Positions 9,116 to 17,663 of a stretch of DNA of 64,000 bases are shown here, one piece after another. This DNA comes from Myxococcales bacterium (GTDB taxonomy: Bacteria > Myxococcota_A > UBA9160 > UBA4427). The number at the start of each line of letters is the position of its first letter. Within the stretch, counting starts at the first letter, position 1. The stretch is taken from contig JADFNE010000010.1 in assembly GCA_022563535.1 (NCBI GenBank), positions 1 to 64,000 on the forward strand, given 5' to 3'. Position numbers and translations under genes: made by a program. Below the pieces are notes generated by a model. It did not search any database. It worked only from the letters and a program-made list of their open reading frames with translations, and was not told where the DNA came from.

Positions 9116-10183
9116 ATGGGGATAAAAGTCGAGACCGTGATTCTCGGCCCCGATACCGAGCAGTATGCCGGCAAGGGACAACCGGTCACCAACATCCGTC
9201 ACATCGCCGACATCTCGCAGCACATGGAATCACTGGGCTTTGATGGGATCACGGTGCCCGAAGCCGGCCACGATCCCTTCCTGCCCATTCCGCTGATCGC
9301 CGAACACACCGAGAAGATCAGCATCGGAACCAACATTGCGGTCGCCTTCCCGCGCAGTCCGATGGTAACCGCCCAGATCGCATGGGATCTGCAACAGCTT
9401 TCGGGGGGTCGCTTTCGCCTGGGTCTCGGGACCCAGGTCAAAGCCCACGTTACGCGACGCTACGCGACACCTTGGGACAGTGCCCCGGGACCTCGCCTGC
9501 GCGAGTACCTCGAGTGCATGCGCGCCATGTTCGCGACGTTCCAAGAGGAGAAGCCCACGTATTTCGAGGGTGAGTACTACAATTTTTCACTGATGAATCC
9601 GTTCTTCAACCCGGGACCCATCGACTTCGACCCGCCCGAAGTCCTGATCGCCGCGGTGAACCCCTACATGGCGAGACTCGCCGGAGAATTGTGCGACGGC
9701 TTGCGCCTGCATCCGATCGCGACTCTGAGCTTCACCGAGAAGTGCGTCATCCCGGCCATCGCCCAGGGAGCTCTGAAGGCGGGGCGGTCGCTCGGGGAGA
9801 TCGACGTGATCGGAGCACCGTTCCTGTGCCTGGCCAAAGACGAAGCAGGCCTGCGCGCCGCGATGGAAGAACAGAAACAACACATCGCGTTTTACGCTTC
9901 AACCCCCACCTACCATTCGGTACTCGAGCACCACGGCTGGATGGACACCGCGCAGGAACTGCATCGCATGACCCGCGAGGGCAAGTGGAGCGAACTCCAT
10001 AAGTGCATCAGCGATGACATGCTCGAAGAATGGGCGATCATCAGCCTCTGGGACGATTTCCCGAGCAAGTGCCGAGAGCGTTGCAATGGTATCTTCGACA
10101 CGGTGCTACTCGACTTGCCTGCGGAGGCTCGCGCCGACGAAGACTTCGTTAAATCGACCGTTGCGGCGCTACAGCAAAAATGA
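9116..10183 (+). CDS. Luciferase-like (LLM class) flavin/F420-dependent oxidoreductase
   Basis: TIM-barrel oxidoreductase of the bacterial luciferase superfamily, 355 residues. The N-terminal strand and the segments ESLGFDGITVPE, GTNIAVAFPRSP and LSGGRFRLGLGTQVKAHV are characteristic, and the last matches the cofactor-phosphate loop. I think it belongs to the F420-dependent group rather than FMN monooxygenases, but the cofactor cannot be proved from sequence. It has a good ribosome-binding site (GGAGACAC). Its neighbour downstream is an enoyl-CoA hydratase, which suggests a role in acyl-CoA or lipid oxidation. Confidence 0.82.
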   Translation: MGIKVETVILGPDTEQYAGKGQPVTNIRHIADISQHMESLGFDGITVPEAGHDPFLPIPLIAEHTEKISIGTNIAVAFPRSPMVTAQIAWDLQQLSGGRFRLGLGTQVKAHVTRRYATPWDSAPGPRLREYLECMRAMFATFQEEKPTYFEGEYYNFSLMNPFFNPGPIDFDPPEVLIAAVNPYMARLAGELCDGLRLHPIATLSFTEKCVIPAIAQGALKAGRSLGEIDVIGAPFLCLAKDEAGLRAAMEEQKQHIAFYASTPTYHSVLEHHGWMDTAQELHRMTREGKWSELHKCISDDMLEEWAIISLWDDFPSKCRERCNGIFDTVLLDLPAEARADEDFVKSTVAALQQK

Positions 10184-10251
10184 AACAACAGAAATGAAAC
10201 AACTCGACTAAAAGACTCAGCACGATACGAGACCACAAGGGAGCGGGAATC

Positions 10252-11073
10252 ATGGACGTGCAAGATCAATTTACCTTTGAGATCAAAGATGGCATCGGCA
10301 TCCTCACCATCGACCGTCCGGACCGCTTGAACGCCGTCAACTGGGAGTTGTGTGAAGCCATGGCGGCATTGCTTTCCGATCTTCGCACCAACGACGAGGT
10401 TCGCGTGATCGTCCTCACAGGCGCGGGTGGTGCCTTCTCTTCCGGGGGCGACGCCGAGTTCTTGAGCGGAAAATCCGCGCGAGCAATTCCCGGACTGTCC
10501 GATCGGCCCCTCGAGCGTTTTCAACGCAAGCATCCAGCGGGGATGTTCGCGGAGTTCACCCGCATGATCATTGCAGTAGACAAACCGGTCATCGCGGCGA
10601 TCGAAGGACCGTGCATGGGCGCCGGACTTGCCTACGCGCTGGCTTGTGATCGACGCTTCGGTTCGAAGACGACCCGCATGAGTGCGGCAATGGTGCGCCT
10701 CGGCTTCGCACCCGACTGCGGGATCAGCTACTTCCTTCCCCGGGTCACCCGCCTGCCTGTAGCCCTCAACATGATTACCACGGGCTGCATCCTCGAAGCT
10801 GACGAGTGCTACAAGGAAGGCTTGATCGACGAACTCGTCGAGGAAGGCGAAGCCCTGGGCGCGGCCATGGACTACGCCCGCAAGTTGGCCCGGGGACCCA
10901 GCGTCGCAATCGACCTTGCCCGACACTTCATCTACAAATCACTCAACTCGACCCTCGAAGACATGCTCCGCTACGAGGGAGTGGCAGCGGTCATGTCAGC
11001 AATGACCGAGGACGCCAAAGAGGGAACAGCCTCTTTCCTTGAAAAGCGCCGCCCCAACTATCGCGGACTCTAA
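10252..11073 (+). CDS. Enoyl-CoA hydratase/isomerase (crotonase) family protein
   Basis: Crotonase-fold protein of 273 residues acting on an acyl-CoA. The oxyanion-hole segments are visible (GAGGAFSSGGD and AIEGPCMGAGLAYALACD). At the catalytic positions the first acid of classical hydratases is Ala (MSAAMVRLG), while an Asp is kept in FAPDCGISYFLPR, as in PaaG-type isomerases. An isomerase or other crotonase activity is therefore as likely as hydration. It follows the luciferase-like gene by about 70 bases in the same direction and has its own GGGAG site. Confidence 0.86.
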   Translation: MDVQDQFTFEIKDGIGILTIDRPDRLNAVNWELCEAMAALLSDLRTNDEVRVIVLTGAGGAFSSGGDAEFLSGKSARAIPGLSDRPLERFQRKHPAGMFAEFTRMIIAVDKPVIAAIEGPCMGAGLAYALACDRRFGSKTTRMSAAMVRLGFAPDCGISYFLPRVTRLPVALNMITTGCILEADECYKEGLIDELVEEGEALGAAMDYARKLARGPSVAIDLARHFIYKSLNSTLEDMLRYEGVAAVMSAMTEDAKEGTASFLEKRRPNYRGL

Positions 11074-11252
11074 CTCCCCCAAAAAAACAACGAACCGTCG
11101 CCGTTTATTTCCATTCTCATTCCCAAACCGAGACCCCACCCCCTCACCCCGGGGTGGCCCCAATCGCGCTTCATCTGTCACCATCTCTCCCCTCGCGTGG
11201 CCGCTTTTCGAGTTCATCTCTCGACGAACAGGTACTCGCCAGGAGTCGCACG

Positions 11253-12773
11253 ATGGAACAACTCACCGGTCTCGACACCAGCTTTCTCAACATGGAAACC
11301 CGGACGACCTATGGGCACGTCTGCGGGCTCGCAATCTTCGACCCGACAAGCGCCAAGGCCCCGATCACCCTCGACGAAGTCAAGCGCGTCATCCGAGAGC
11401 GTTTGCATTTGCTGCCGCCGTTTCGCCGCCGTCTGGTCGAGGTTCCATTCGGGCTCGACCATCCCTACTGGATCGAAGATCCCGAGTTTGATCTCGACTT
11501 TCACGTTCGCCACATCGGGCTTCCGCCCCCGGGCGATCAGCAGCAGCTCGCCGAACTGGTGTCGCGTATCGTCGCGCGGCCCCTCGACCGCAGCCGGCCG
11601 CTATGGGAACTCTATTTGATCGAGGGCCTCGAAGGCGGCCTGGTGGGTCAACTCACCAAGATTCACCACTGTGCGGTCGATGGTGTCTCGGGTGCAGAGA
11701 TCTTGACGACCCTCCTCGACCTCTCCCCCGAGCCGCGCAAGATCGGAGCGCCGCGCAGGGCCTGGCGACCCGAACCCGTGCCGACCCAGATCGAGATGCT
11801 GATGCGTGGGGTCTGGGGAATCGCGGGCGCACCCCGCAAGGGTTTTCGACTCGCCCGAGAATTGGTCCGCAATTTTCCGGCACTCGCCGCCTCGTTCGGT
11901 TTCGAAGAAGTGCCGGGCGCCTCACTCATCAATCAACTGCTCGGTCGCAAGCCCGACCCAATGCTCTCTGAAGCCTCGACCCCAACACCGCGCACATCGT
12001 TCAACGACCGCATCAGTCCCCATCGACGCTTCGCCTTCGGCTCGGTTCCTCTCGATGCCGTGAAGGAAATCAAGACCACCTTCGGCGTCAAGGTCAACGA
12101 TGTGATACTCGGCATTTGCGCCGGAGCCCTGCGCCGTTATTTGCAGGAGCGTCACGATCTGCCCCGCGATCCATTGATCGCGATGGTCCCGGTCTCTGTG
12201 CGGACCGGAGAGCAACAGGGAAACTTCGGCAACCAGGTGTCGGCGATGACCACATCGCTCCACACGCACGTCGAAGACCCCGGACAAAGACTCCAGGCGA
12301 TTCATCAATCGATGCGCGTCGCCAAGGAACAACATGAAGCCCTACCCGCTTCGCTGCTCCAGGACTTTGCCCAGTTTGCGCCACCCGCAGTGGCCGCGCG
12401 CGCGGCCCGGGTGATCGCTCGAGCCACGGTGGCCAACCTCGTCGACCCGCCCTTCAACGTGGTGATTTCGAATGTACCCGGACCACAATTTCCGATCTAC
12501 AGCGTCGGCACCCGGCTCGTAGCCATCTATCCGGTGGCAGCGATCAACGATGGGGTGGGACTCAACATCACTGTGCAGAGTTACAACGGCGCCCTCGACT
12601 TTGGTCTGGTCGCTTGTCGAGAACTCATCCCCGACCTCTGGGATTTGATGGACTACATCCACGGATCACTCGACGAGTTGGGCGAAGCGGCCCAAAAAAC
12701 GGCTTCCCTAGTCGAGACGAAGCGAAACAAGAGATTGAAATCTAGCTCGAACGCTTGCGCGAAAGCGGACTAG
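11253..12773 (+). CDS. Wax ester synthase / diacylglycerol acyltransferase (WS/DGAT)
   Basis: Acyl-CoA-dependent acyltransferase that makes wax esters or triacylglycerol for storage. The 506-residue protein starts at ATG 11253 after an AGGAG site; an upstream in-frame extension is not protein-like. The active-site motif HHxxxDG is present as HHCAVDG (His138, His139, Asp143). The N-terminus (LTGLDTSFLNMET) and C-terminal NVVISNVPGP segment are standard for the family. The gene converges on and overlaps the SDR gene by 4 bases. Confidence 0.93.
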   Translation: MEQLTGLDTSFLNMETRTTYGHVCGLAIFDPTSAKAPITLDEVKRVIRERLHLLPPFRRRLVEVPFGLDHPYWIEDPEFDLDFHVRHIGLPPPGDQQQLAELVSRIVARPLDRSRPLWELYLIEGLEGGLVGQLTKIHHCAVDGVSGAEILTTLLDLSPEPRKIGAPRRAWRPEPVPTQIEMLMRGVWGIAGAPRKGFRLARELVRNFPALAASFGFEEVPGASLINQLLGRKPDPMLSEASTPTPRTSFNDRISPHRRFAFGSVPLDAVKEIKTTFGVKVNDVILGICAGALRRYLQERHDLPRDPLIAMVPVSVRTGEQQGNFGNQVSAMTTSLHTHVEDPGQRLQAIHQSMRVAKEQHEALPASLLQDFAQFAPPAVAARAARVIARATVANLVDPPFNVVISNVPGPQFPIYSVGTRLVAIYPVAAINDGVGLNITVQSYNGALDFGLVACRELIPDLWDLMDYIHGSLDELGEAAQKTASLVETKRNKRLKSSSNACAKAD

Positions 12774-13651
12774 AAGACCAGTTCCGGAACCGTTGCCGGC
12801 GCGGGCCATTCGTCCATCGACTTGCGAATCTGCTGGCCAATTTCAGCAACATCCCAGGCGGCCTCTTTCCCGTCCCGCTCGGCGATCTTGAAACCCGCCT
12901 GGTAGAGCAACGTGACTCGGTTGCCGCTGATGACGAACTGGCGCCCAGTGATGTCTTCCGCTTCGTCGGAACACAACCAGACGATCGCCGGCGAGACTTT
13001 CTCGGGTGCGTAACGCTCCTCCGAGCCCTCGGGAAACAGATTTGCGGTCATGCGCGAGTATGCGTTGGGTGCGAGCACGTTGACCGTCACCCTTGCCTTC
13101 ACGGCTTCGATCGCCAGACAGCGCATGAACCCGGCGATGCCGGCCTTCGCCGCCCCGTAGTTCGTCTGGCCAAAATTGCCGATCAAACCCGAGGTCGAGC
13201 TGGTCATGATGATCCGCCCGCCGGTGCCCTGCTCGATCATCTGAGCAAAGGCTGCCTTGGTGGGATGATACGTTCCCTTCAGATGAACCTCGATGACGGG
13301 GTCCCACAGATCGCTTGTCATCTTCTTGAAGGACTTGTCGCGCAGGATGCCGGCGTTGTTGATCAGGATGTCGAGCTTGCCGAAGGACGAGACGGCCTGG
13401 GCGACCATCGCCTGTGCATCGGCTTCGCTGGTCACCGAACCAAAGTTCGCGACCGCTTCACCTCCCGCGTCCTTGATTTCCTTCACGACGTTTTCGGCGA
13501 CCCTGGACCCATCGCCAGATCCATCGAGCGCACCGCCGAGATCATTGATGACGACCGCAGCCCCTTCCTTTGCCAGCAACATTGCGTGCGCGCGCCCCAA
13601 TCCGCCTCCTGCGCCGGTGACGATTGCAACCTTTCCATCCAAGAGTCCCAT
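12770..13651 (-). CDS. Short-chain dehydrogenase/reductase
   Basis: Classical SDR of 293 residues starting at ATG 13651 after AGGAAGG. The cofactor loop TGAGGGLG (about 12-19), the NNAG motif (ILINNAGILRD), and the catalytic Ser-Tyr-Lys (MTSSTSGLIGNFGQTNYGAA followed by K) are intact. The N-terminal part with NDLGGALDGSG resembles the hydroxyacyl-CoA dehydrogenase domain of peroxisomal-type multifunctional enzyme 2, so beta-oxidation of an acyl-CoA is plausible. NAD(H) preference is suggested by the Asp after the second strand. Confidence 0.88.
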   Translation of the reverse strand: MGLLDGKVAIVTGAGGGLGRAHAMLLAKEGAAVVINDLGGALDGSGDGSRVAENVVKEIKDAGGEAVANFGSVTSEADAQAMVAQAVSSFGKLDILINNAGILRDKSFKKMTSDLWDPVIEVHLKGTYHPTKAAFAQMIEQGTGGRIIMTSSTSGLIGNFGQTNYGAAKAGIAGFMRCLAIEAVKARVTVNVLAPNAYSRMTANLFPEGSEERYAPEKVSPAIVWLCSDEAEDITGRQFVISGNRVTLLYQAGFKIAERDGKEAAWDVAEIGQQIRKSMDEWPAPATVPELVF

Positions 13652-13920
13652 GTTGATTCCTTCCTGACATGAATGCCGACGTGCTACGCGCCTGCTTCGT
13701 CCGCACCTGATTTGAGATCGTAGAGCGAATTGCGCGGTGCCGCGAAACCCTCGCGCAATGGCGCGAAGCACTATAGCGGGAATGGCGAAGTTCACCCCCG
13801 GCGAAGTGCCCAGGGACGAAACAGTGGGCGCGCCCGACACGAGGGTCGCTTCTACTGCTTCTGCGGAGAGATGTTTCTAAAGAACCCCGCCCGAGGTCAA
13901 AGCCTCTGCGAGCTCGGGTT

Positions 13921-14313
13921 TCAACCCGTTTCGGGCATCGACACCAGCGCGGTCACATCGTCGACCCAACGTCGAATTTCGTCGTCGACAACATCGTAGG
14001 TCAGTACGAAACCCGTATCGGTGTGCCGTACCACAGTGCCGGTCAGTTCGAACGGCGCGACAGGCTGAACAAAAATGTAAAGCGTGACCTTGGTGTCGAT
14101 GGGTGGACGCATCGACGTCTCCGCGAGCCGCGCTCCGGAATACGAGATTTCGGCGAGCACCCCTGCACCTTCTTCCTGCTCGGCCGACACCAGCGAATCG
14201 AATCGCGTGATGAATCTCGGACTGCCTCTCTTGTCCACTTCTGCGGTCTCCCGTTGATGTTCCGTCCCTATCGTCGGGTTCGAGAAAACGCTTGAGGCGA
14301 CCTTTGCCCCCAC
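13921..14313 (-). CDS. PilZ-domain protein (putative c-di-GMP effector)
   Basis: Small soluble protein of 130 residues with a single PilZ-like domain. The RxxxR motif is seen as RGSPR and the second motif as EISYSGARL. The first position of the second motif is usually Asp or Asn, but here it is Glu, so nucleotide binding may be altered. The start is a GTG at 14313; a second GTG at 14238, with GGGAG eight bases ahead, would give a shorter protein starting right before the PilZ motif and may be correct. Divergent from the His-rich gene. Confidence 0.75.
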   Translation of the reverse strand: MGAKVASSVFSNPTIGTEHQRETAEVDKRGSPRFITRFDSLVSAEQEEGAGVLAEISYSGARLAETSMRPPIDTKVTLYIFVQPVAPFELTGTVVRHTDTGFVLTYDVVDDEIRRWVDDVTALVSMPETG

Positions 14314-14406
14314 GGGGACCGACCTTCAAGTGAATCAAAGAACAGCCTCTCACGTCGAATTCGGTGAGCCCGCACAACGACTCAACGCGGGCCAGAGGAG
14401 GCTCCA

Positions 14407-14946
14407 ATGAATCGAAATTCTGGGCTCCAAGCCGCGCTGACACAGACACAGAAGACCCGCCCCGAACGCAAATGCCGCACGCGCGCGGCAGGTCTCGCGA
14501 TCGGGTTCTTGTTTTGGGCGGGATCTGCCCAGGCCAACGACAATTTTGAATCAGGTTTCGAACACGAACTTGGACACATTACTGCCCAACACATCGCGGC
14601 AGTGACCCAACTCTTCTTCTTTGGACTTCACTCGCAACACCACGTGGTACATCAGCACCATGCTGGTTGTGGACACGGGCACTATGGCAGTCACCACAGT
14701 GGCCACCGTTATCGTCACAATCGTCACCACAATGTTCATTACGGTGATCGACACAGTTACCGCCACAGCGATCGACACAGTTACCGCCACAGCGTTCGCC
14801 ACGATACTCACACGAAAGTTGTCCATCACAACACTCGCGACCACCGCAGGAACAACGATCGACACGTCGGCCGTCACACCAAGCGGGTGCGACACCACGA
14901 CCGCAACCGAAGCGATCGACGCCGCCATACGCGATCTCGCAGTTGA
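14407..14946 (+). CDS. Exported histidine-rich protein, unknown function
   Basis: A 179-residue protein with a strong ribosome-binding site (AGGAGG) and a signal peptide (hydrophobic core AAGLAIGFLFWAGSAQA, cleavage near residue 43). The mature part holds about 32 His, many Arg, Ser and Tyr, and only one Cys. Two perfect copies of an eight-residue unit (DRHSYRHS) sit in the middle. No known domain is recognised. His-rich exported proteins often bind Zn, Ni, Cu or haem, so a metal buffer in the periplasm is the simplest idea, but that is inference. It converges with the thiolase gene 16 bases away. Confidence 0.7.
   Translation: MNRNSGLQAALTQTQKTRPERKCRTRAAGLAIGFLFWAGSAQANDNFESGFEHELGHITAQHIAAVTQLFFFGLHSQHHVVHQHHAGCGHGHYGSHHSGHRYRHNRHHNVHYGDRHSYRHSDRHSYRHSVRHDTHTKVVHHNTRDHRRNNDRHVGRHTKRVRHHDRNRSDRRRHTRSRS
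14746..14793 (+). repeat. Perfect 24-bp tandem duplication in the His-rich gene
   Basis: Two exact 24-base copies (14746-14769 and 14770-14793) that keep the reading frame and encode DRHSYRHS twice. A recent in-frame duplication, consistent with the repeat-driven growth of low-complexity metal-binding tails. Confidence 0.9.
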
Positions 14947-14962
14947 GGGAACAGCAGCTTGC

Positions 14963-16141
14963 TCAGACGCGCAGCACCGTCGCCGTGGCGTTTCCGCCGA
15001 GTCCCAGACTCTGGGCGAGGCCGATCTTGGCATTTGGGACTTGTCGCGCTCCGGCATCACCCCGTAGCTGCGAAACAACTTCGACAATCTGCCAGAGGGC
15101 CTGGGCGGTGGTCGCTTCCCCGAAACTCTGAAAGCCTCCACTCGGGTTGATCGGCAGCTTGCCCGTGGGCATGGTTTCACCCTTGGCAACCCATTGCTCA
15201 GCGGTTCCCGGCTCGATGAACCCCCACTCTTCGGGAAACGCGAGTTCGTAGTAGACGGTGTTGTCTTGCAATTCGATCAGATCCACATCGCCCGGCTCAA
15301 TCCCGGCCGCTTTCATCGCTTTCGATACAGCGATCTTCGCTTCGCTGTGGTGCGGATTTCCTTCGCCGATCGTGCAGGCGAGTTGGCGCGGAAGCCCGTC
15401 GTCGAAGCTAGCCGTCGCCACCACACTCGAGCCCACCCAAACCGGCTTGCTCGCCATCTTCTTGGCGATCTCCGCTGAACACAACACCACTGCAGCAGCA
15501 CCGTCACTCACAGGGCAGATTTCGTACAGGCGCAGGGGAAAGTTCACCATTGCCGAGTTCAGCACCTGGTCCATCGTGAACTCGCTGCGGAAACGCGCAA
15601 ACTCGTTGAGCGCGCCGAGCTTGTGAGCCTTCACCGCAATCGCCGCAAGGTCTTCTTCCGTGGTTCCGTACTGCGCCATGCGCTGGCGACATAAAATTGC
15701 CCAGAAGCCTGGCCCCGGCAGACCCACACAGCGCTGTCGCAGATATTCGGGGTCGGTTACGTCATCCAGTCCTGAGGTCTGGACAAATCCTTTGGGCATT
15801 TTCTCTCCGCCCATCACCAGCACCAAATCGTGTTGGCCGCTCGCGACCAGCATATGGCCCACGTTGAACGCGTTGGCGCCCGCGGCACAACCAGCGGACA
15901 TGTTGTAGACGGGAATGCCCGTAGAACCCATGTCTTCGACGATGTCGTTTCCGTTGAGCCCCCAGCCCTTGCCGCCGGAGAAGCGCGAACTCGCCGCAGC
16001 CACCGCCTCGATCTGCCGCCACTTGATCCCCGCGTCGGCCAGCGCCGCTTCGACCGCCGTGCGGCACAACTGGGTCACTGGAATGTCCGGAAACTTGCCC
16101 CAAGGATGAAGTCCTTGGCCGAGAATGGCGACATCTCTCAT
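14963..16141 (-). CDS. Thiolase-family protein (lipid-transfer/SCPx type)
   Basis: Thiolase-fold protein of 392 residues, start at ATG 16141. The nucleophilic Cys is present (MSAGCAAGANAF, Cys85). In the C-terminal half the usual GHP motif reads NPSGGFQSFGEATTAQ, so the catalytic His is missing, and the final CxG motif also lacks Cys (SLGLGGNATATVL). This pattern is common among SCP2-thiolase-like proteins that pair with DUF35 partners, some of which act as aldolases or retro-aldolases. The DUF35 gene lies directly upstream in the same operon, supporting a two-protein complex on a CoA thioester. Confidence 0.82.
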   Translation of the reverse strand: MRDVAILGQGLHPWGKFPDIPVTQLCRTAVEAALADAGIKWRQIEAVAAASSRFSGGKGWGLNGNDIVEDMGSTGIPVYNMSAGCAAGANAFNVGHMLVASGQHDLVLVMGGEKMPKGFVQTSGLDDVTDPEYLRQRCVGLPGPGFWAILCRQRMAQYGTTEEDLAAIAVKAHKLGALNEFARFRSEFTMDQVLNSAMVNFPLRLYEICPVSDGAAAVVLCSAEIAKKMASKPVWVGSSVVATASFDDGLPRQLACTIGEGNPHHSEAKIAVSKAMKAAGIEPGDVDLIELQDNTVYYELAFPEEWGFIEPGTAEQWVAKGETMPTGKLPINPSGGFQSFGEATTAQALWQIVEVVSQLRGDAGARQVPNAKIGLAQSLGLGGNATATVLRV

Positions 16142-16185
16142 TGCGCTCTCCTCCGCGGGACCCAAACCGGGCCGTCAAGTCGGCC

Positions 16186-16608
16186 TTAGACCGGTCGGAA
16201 CTGCCAGGAAATGACTTCGCTACCACTGTGATCCCTGCCCAACGGCGCCAGGATCAACTCCACCGCATCCCCGACCGCGACCGATTCGGGATCGTCCGAA
16301 ACGATGCGCCCCAACACCCGCAAACCTTCAGGCAAGTCGATCATCCCGACGGCAAAGGGTTGAAACGGATCGTCACACACAACCGGAGGCGGCGGTGGAT
16401 AGTTCTGAATCGTGACACCCCAGATCGTTCCGCTGGGGCCAAAGGTGGTGTCTTCCATCTTTGAAAGGTCGCAGTCGGGATGGTGACACCCGGCACTGCG
16501 CGGAAAGTACGGTGTCTTGCAGGTGGTACAGACCGAACCGAGCAACCTCGGCCCGTCCGGGGTATCGACAAAGAGCCCCTCCGCGCTCTCAATGGAATCA
16601 ACAGACAT
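16186..16608 (-). CDS. Zn-ribbon/OB-fold (DUF35) partner of the thiolase
   Basis: A 140-residue protein with an N-terminal rubredoxin-like zinc ribbon (CTTC, then CHHPDC) and a C-terminal OB-fold segment. DUF35 proteins form complexes with thiolase- or MaoC-like partners and bind acyl-CoA. It sits between etfA and the thiolase gene with short gaps, so I infer it is the obligate partner of the thiolase downstream. Confidence 0.87.
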   Translation of the reverse strand: MSVDSIESAEGLFVDTPDGPRLLGSVCTTCKTPYFPRSAGCHHPDCDLSKMEDTTFGPSGTIWGVTIQNYPPPPPVVCDDPFQPFAVGMIDLPEGLRVLGRIVSDDPESVAVGDAVELILAPLGRDHSGSEVISWQFRPV

Positions 16609-16644
16609 GTCGAACCTCCTGTCGGGATGCTAGCGAATGGGGAG

Positions 16645-17622
16645 TCAGCCCTTGGCCGCGCGGATCAGTTCCGGTAGCAACTCCAACGCGTCTCCGACGA
16701 TCCCGAAGCGCGCGTGCTTGAAGATGGCCGCCTCCGCATCCTTGTTGATCGCGACAATCGCGTTGGCCGCGCCGCATCCCGCCATATGCTGGCTGGCACC
16801 CGATATGCCGATGGCGACGTACAACGTGGGCTTGGTGATCTTGCCCGTGAGTCCAACTTGGTGACTCGAATCGACCCAACCTTCGTCGATCAGCGGCCGT
16901 GACGCGCCCGCCATGCCCCCCATGGCCTCGGCCAATTCGCGGATCAGCTTGTAGTTTTCGACCGCGCCGAGCCCGCGCCCCCCAGACACGATGATCTCGG
17001 CGTCTTCGAGGCGTGGTCCTTCGGACTTTGCGGCCTCGACGACCTTGATTCGCTCTTCGACGGATGTGAGATCGACCGCAACGCCCTCCCTCGCCGGGCT
17101 TGTGCCGGCGTCGGGGGATTCGGCAGTCACTGCGTTCGCGGACACGGAAACCACCAGCGTTCCCTCCCCGGCCCATTCGTAGAGCACCCGGGTGTCACCA
17201 CCATAAGCGGACGCTGTAACTTGAAGCGTACCGGCGTCGTCGGTGAGTTCCGTTGCATTCATGATCACCGTGCCGGCAATTCGACCCGCCAGCCGCGGCG
17301 CAATGGTTCGCGTGGCCGCGGCCTGGTTGAACATCACCACTCGCGGCGAAACCTGTTCGCAATACTGGGCCAGCGCCTCGACGGCTGCGTCCGAGGGAAT
17401 CCCGGTTAGTTTCGGATCGTCGATCTGCTGCAGCGTCGCGACCCCGTATTGTGCGGCGATGTCGGCGATCCCCGGGGCCGATTCACCGAGGGTCAACCAG
17501 TTCAGTTCGACGTCAAGGGAACGGCTGAGATTGCTGCCCAACGTGAGAACTTCTTCCGCACCGGCGGGCAGTCCCGTTCGATCTTCGCCCCAGGTGCAGA
17601 TCACAATGGCATTTGACGACAT
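16645..17622 (-). CDS. etfA: Electron transfer flavoprotein alpha subunit
   Basis: FAD-binding subunit of ETF, 325 residues. The C-terminal FAD domain is clear: SGGRGLGAVENYKLI, GASRPLIDEGWV, QVGLTGKITKPTLYVAIGIS, and GDALELLPEL at the end. ETF accepts electrons from acyl-CoA dehydrogenases and hands them to the quinone pool. It follows etfB by about 40 bases. No ETF-quinone oxidoreductase or acyl-CoA dehydrogenase is in the window. Confidence 0.94.
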   Translation of the reverse strand: MSSNAIVICTWGEDRTGLPAGAEEVLTLGSNLSRSLDVELNWLTLGESAPGIADIAAQYGVATLQQIDDPKLTGIPSDAAVEALAQYCEQVSPRVVMFNQAAATRTIAPRLAGRIAGTVIMNATELTDDAGTLQVTASAYGGDTRVLYEWAGEGTLVVSVSANAVTAESPDAGTSPAREGVAVDLTSVEERIKVVEAAKSEGPRLEDAEIIVSGGRGLGAVENYKLIRELAEAMGGMAGASRPLIDEGWVDSSHQVGLTGKITKPTLYVAIGISGASQHMAGCGAANAIVAINKDAEAAIFKHARFGIVGDALELLPELIRAAKG

Positions 17623-17663
17623 GGTTTGCGTTCTCCTATCGATCTCGACAGCGATCTCCCTCG

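Noticed and set aside
14551-15189. 212-residue minus-strand frame over the His-rich gene
   Set aside because: Its hydrophobic Val/Ile composition is a by-product of the His codons on the other strand. The plus-strand gene has a strong ribosome-binding site and signal peptide.
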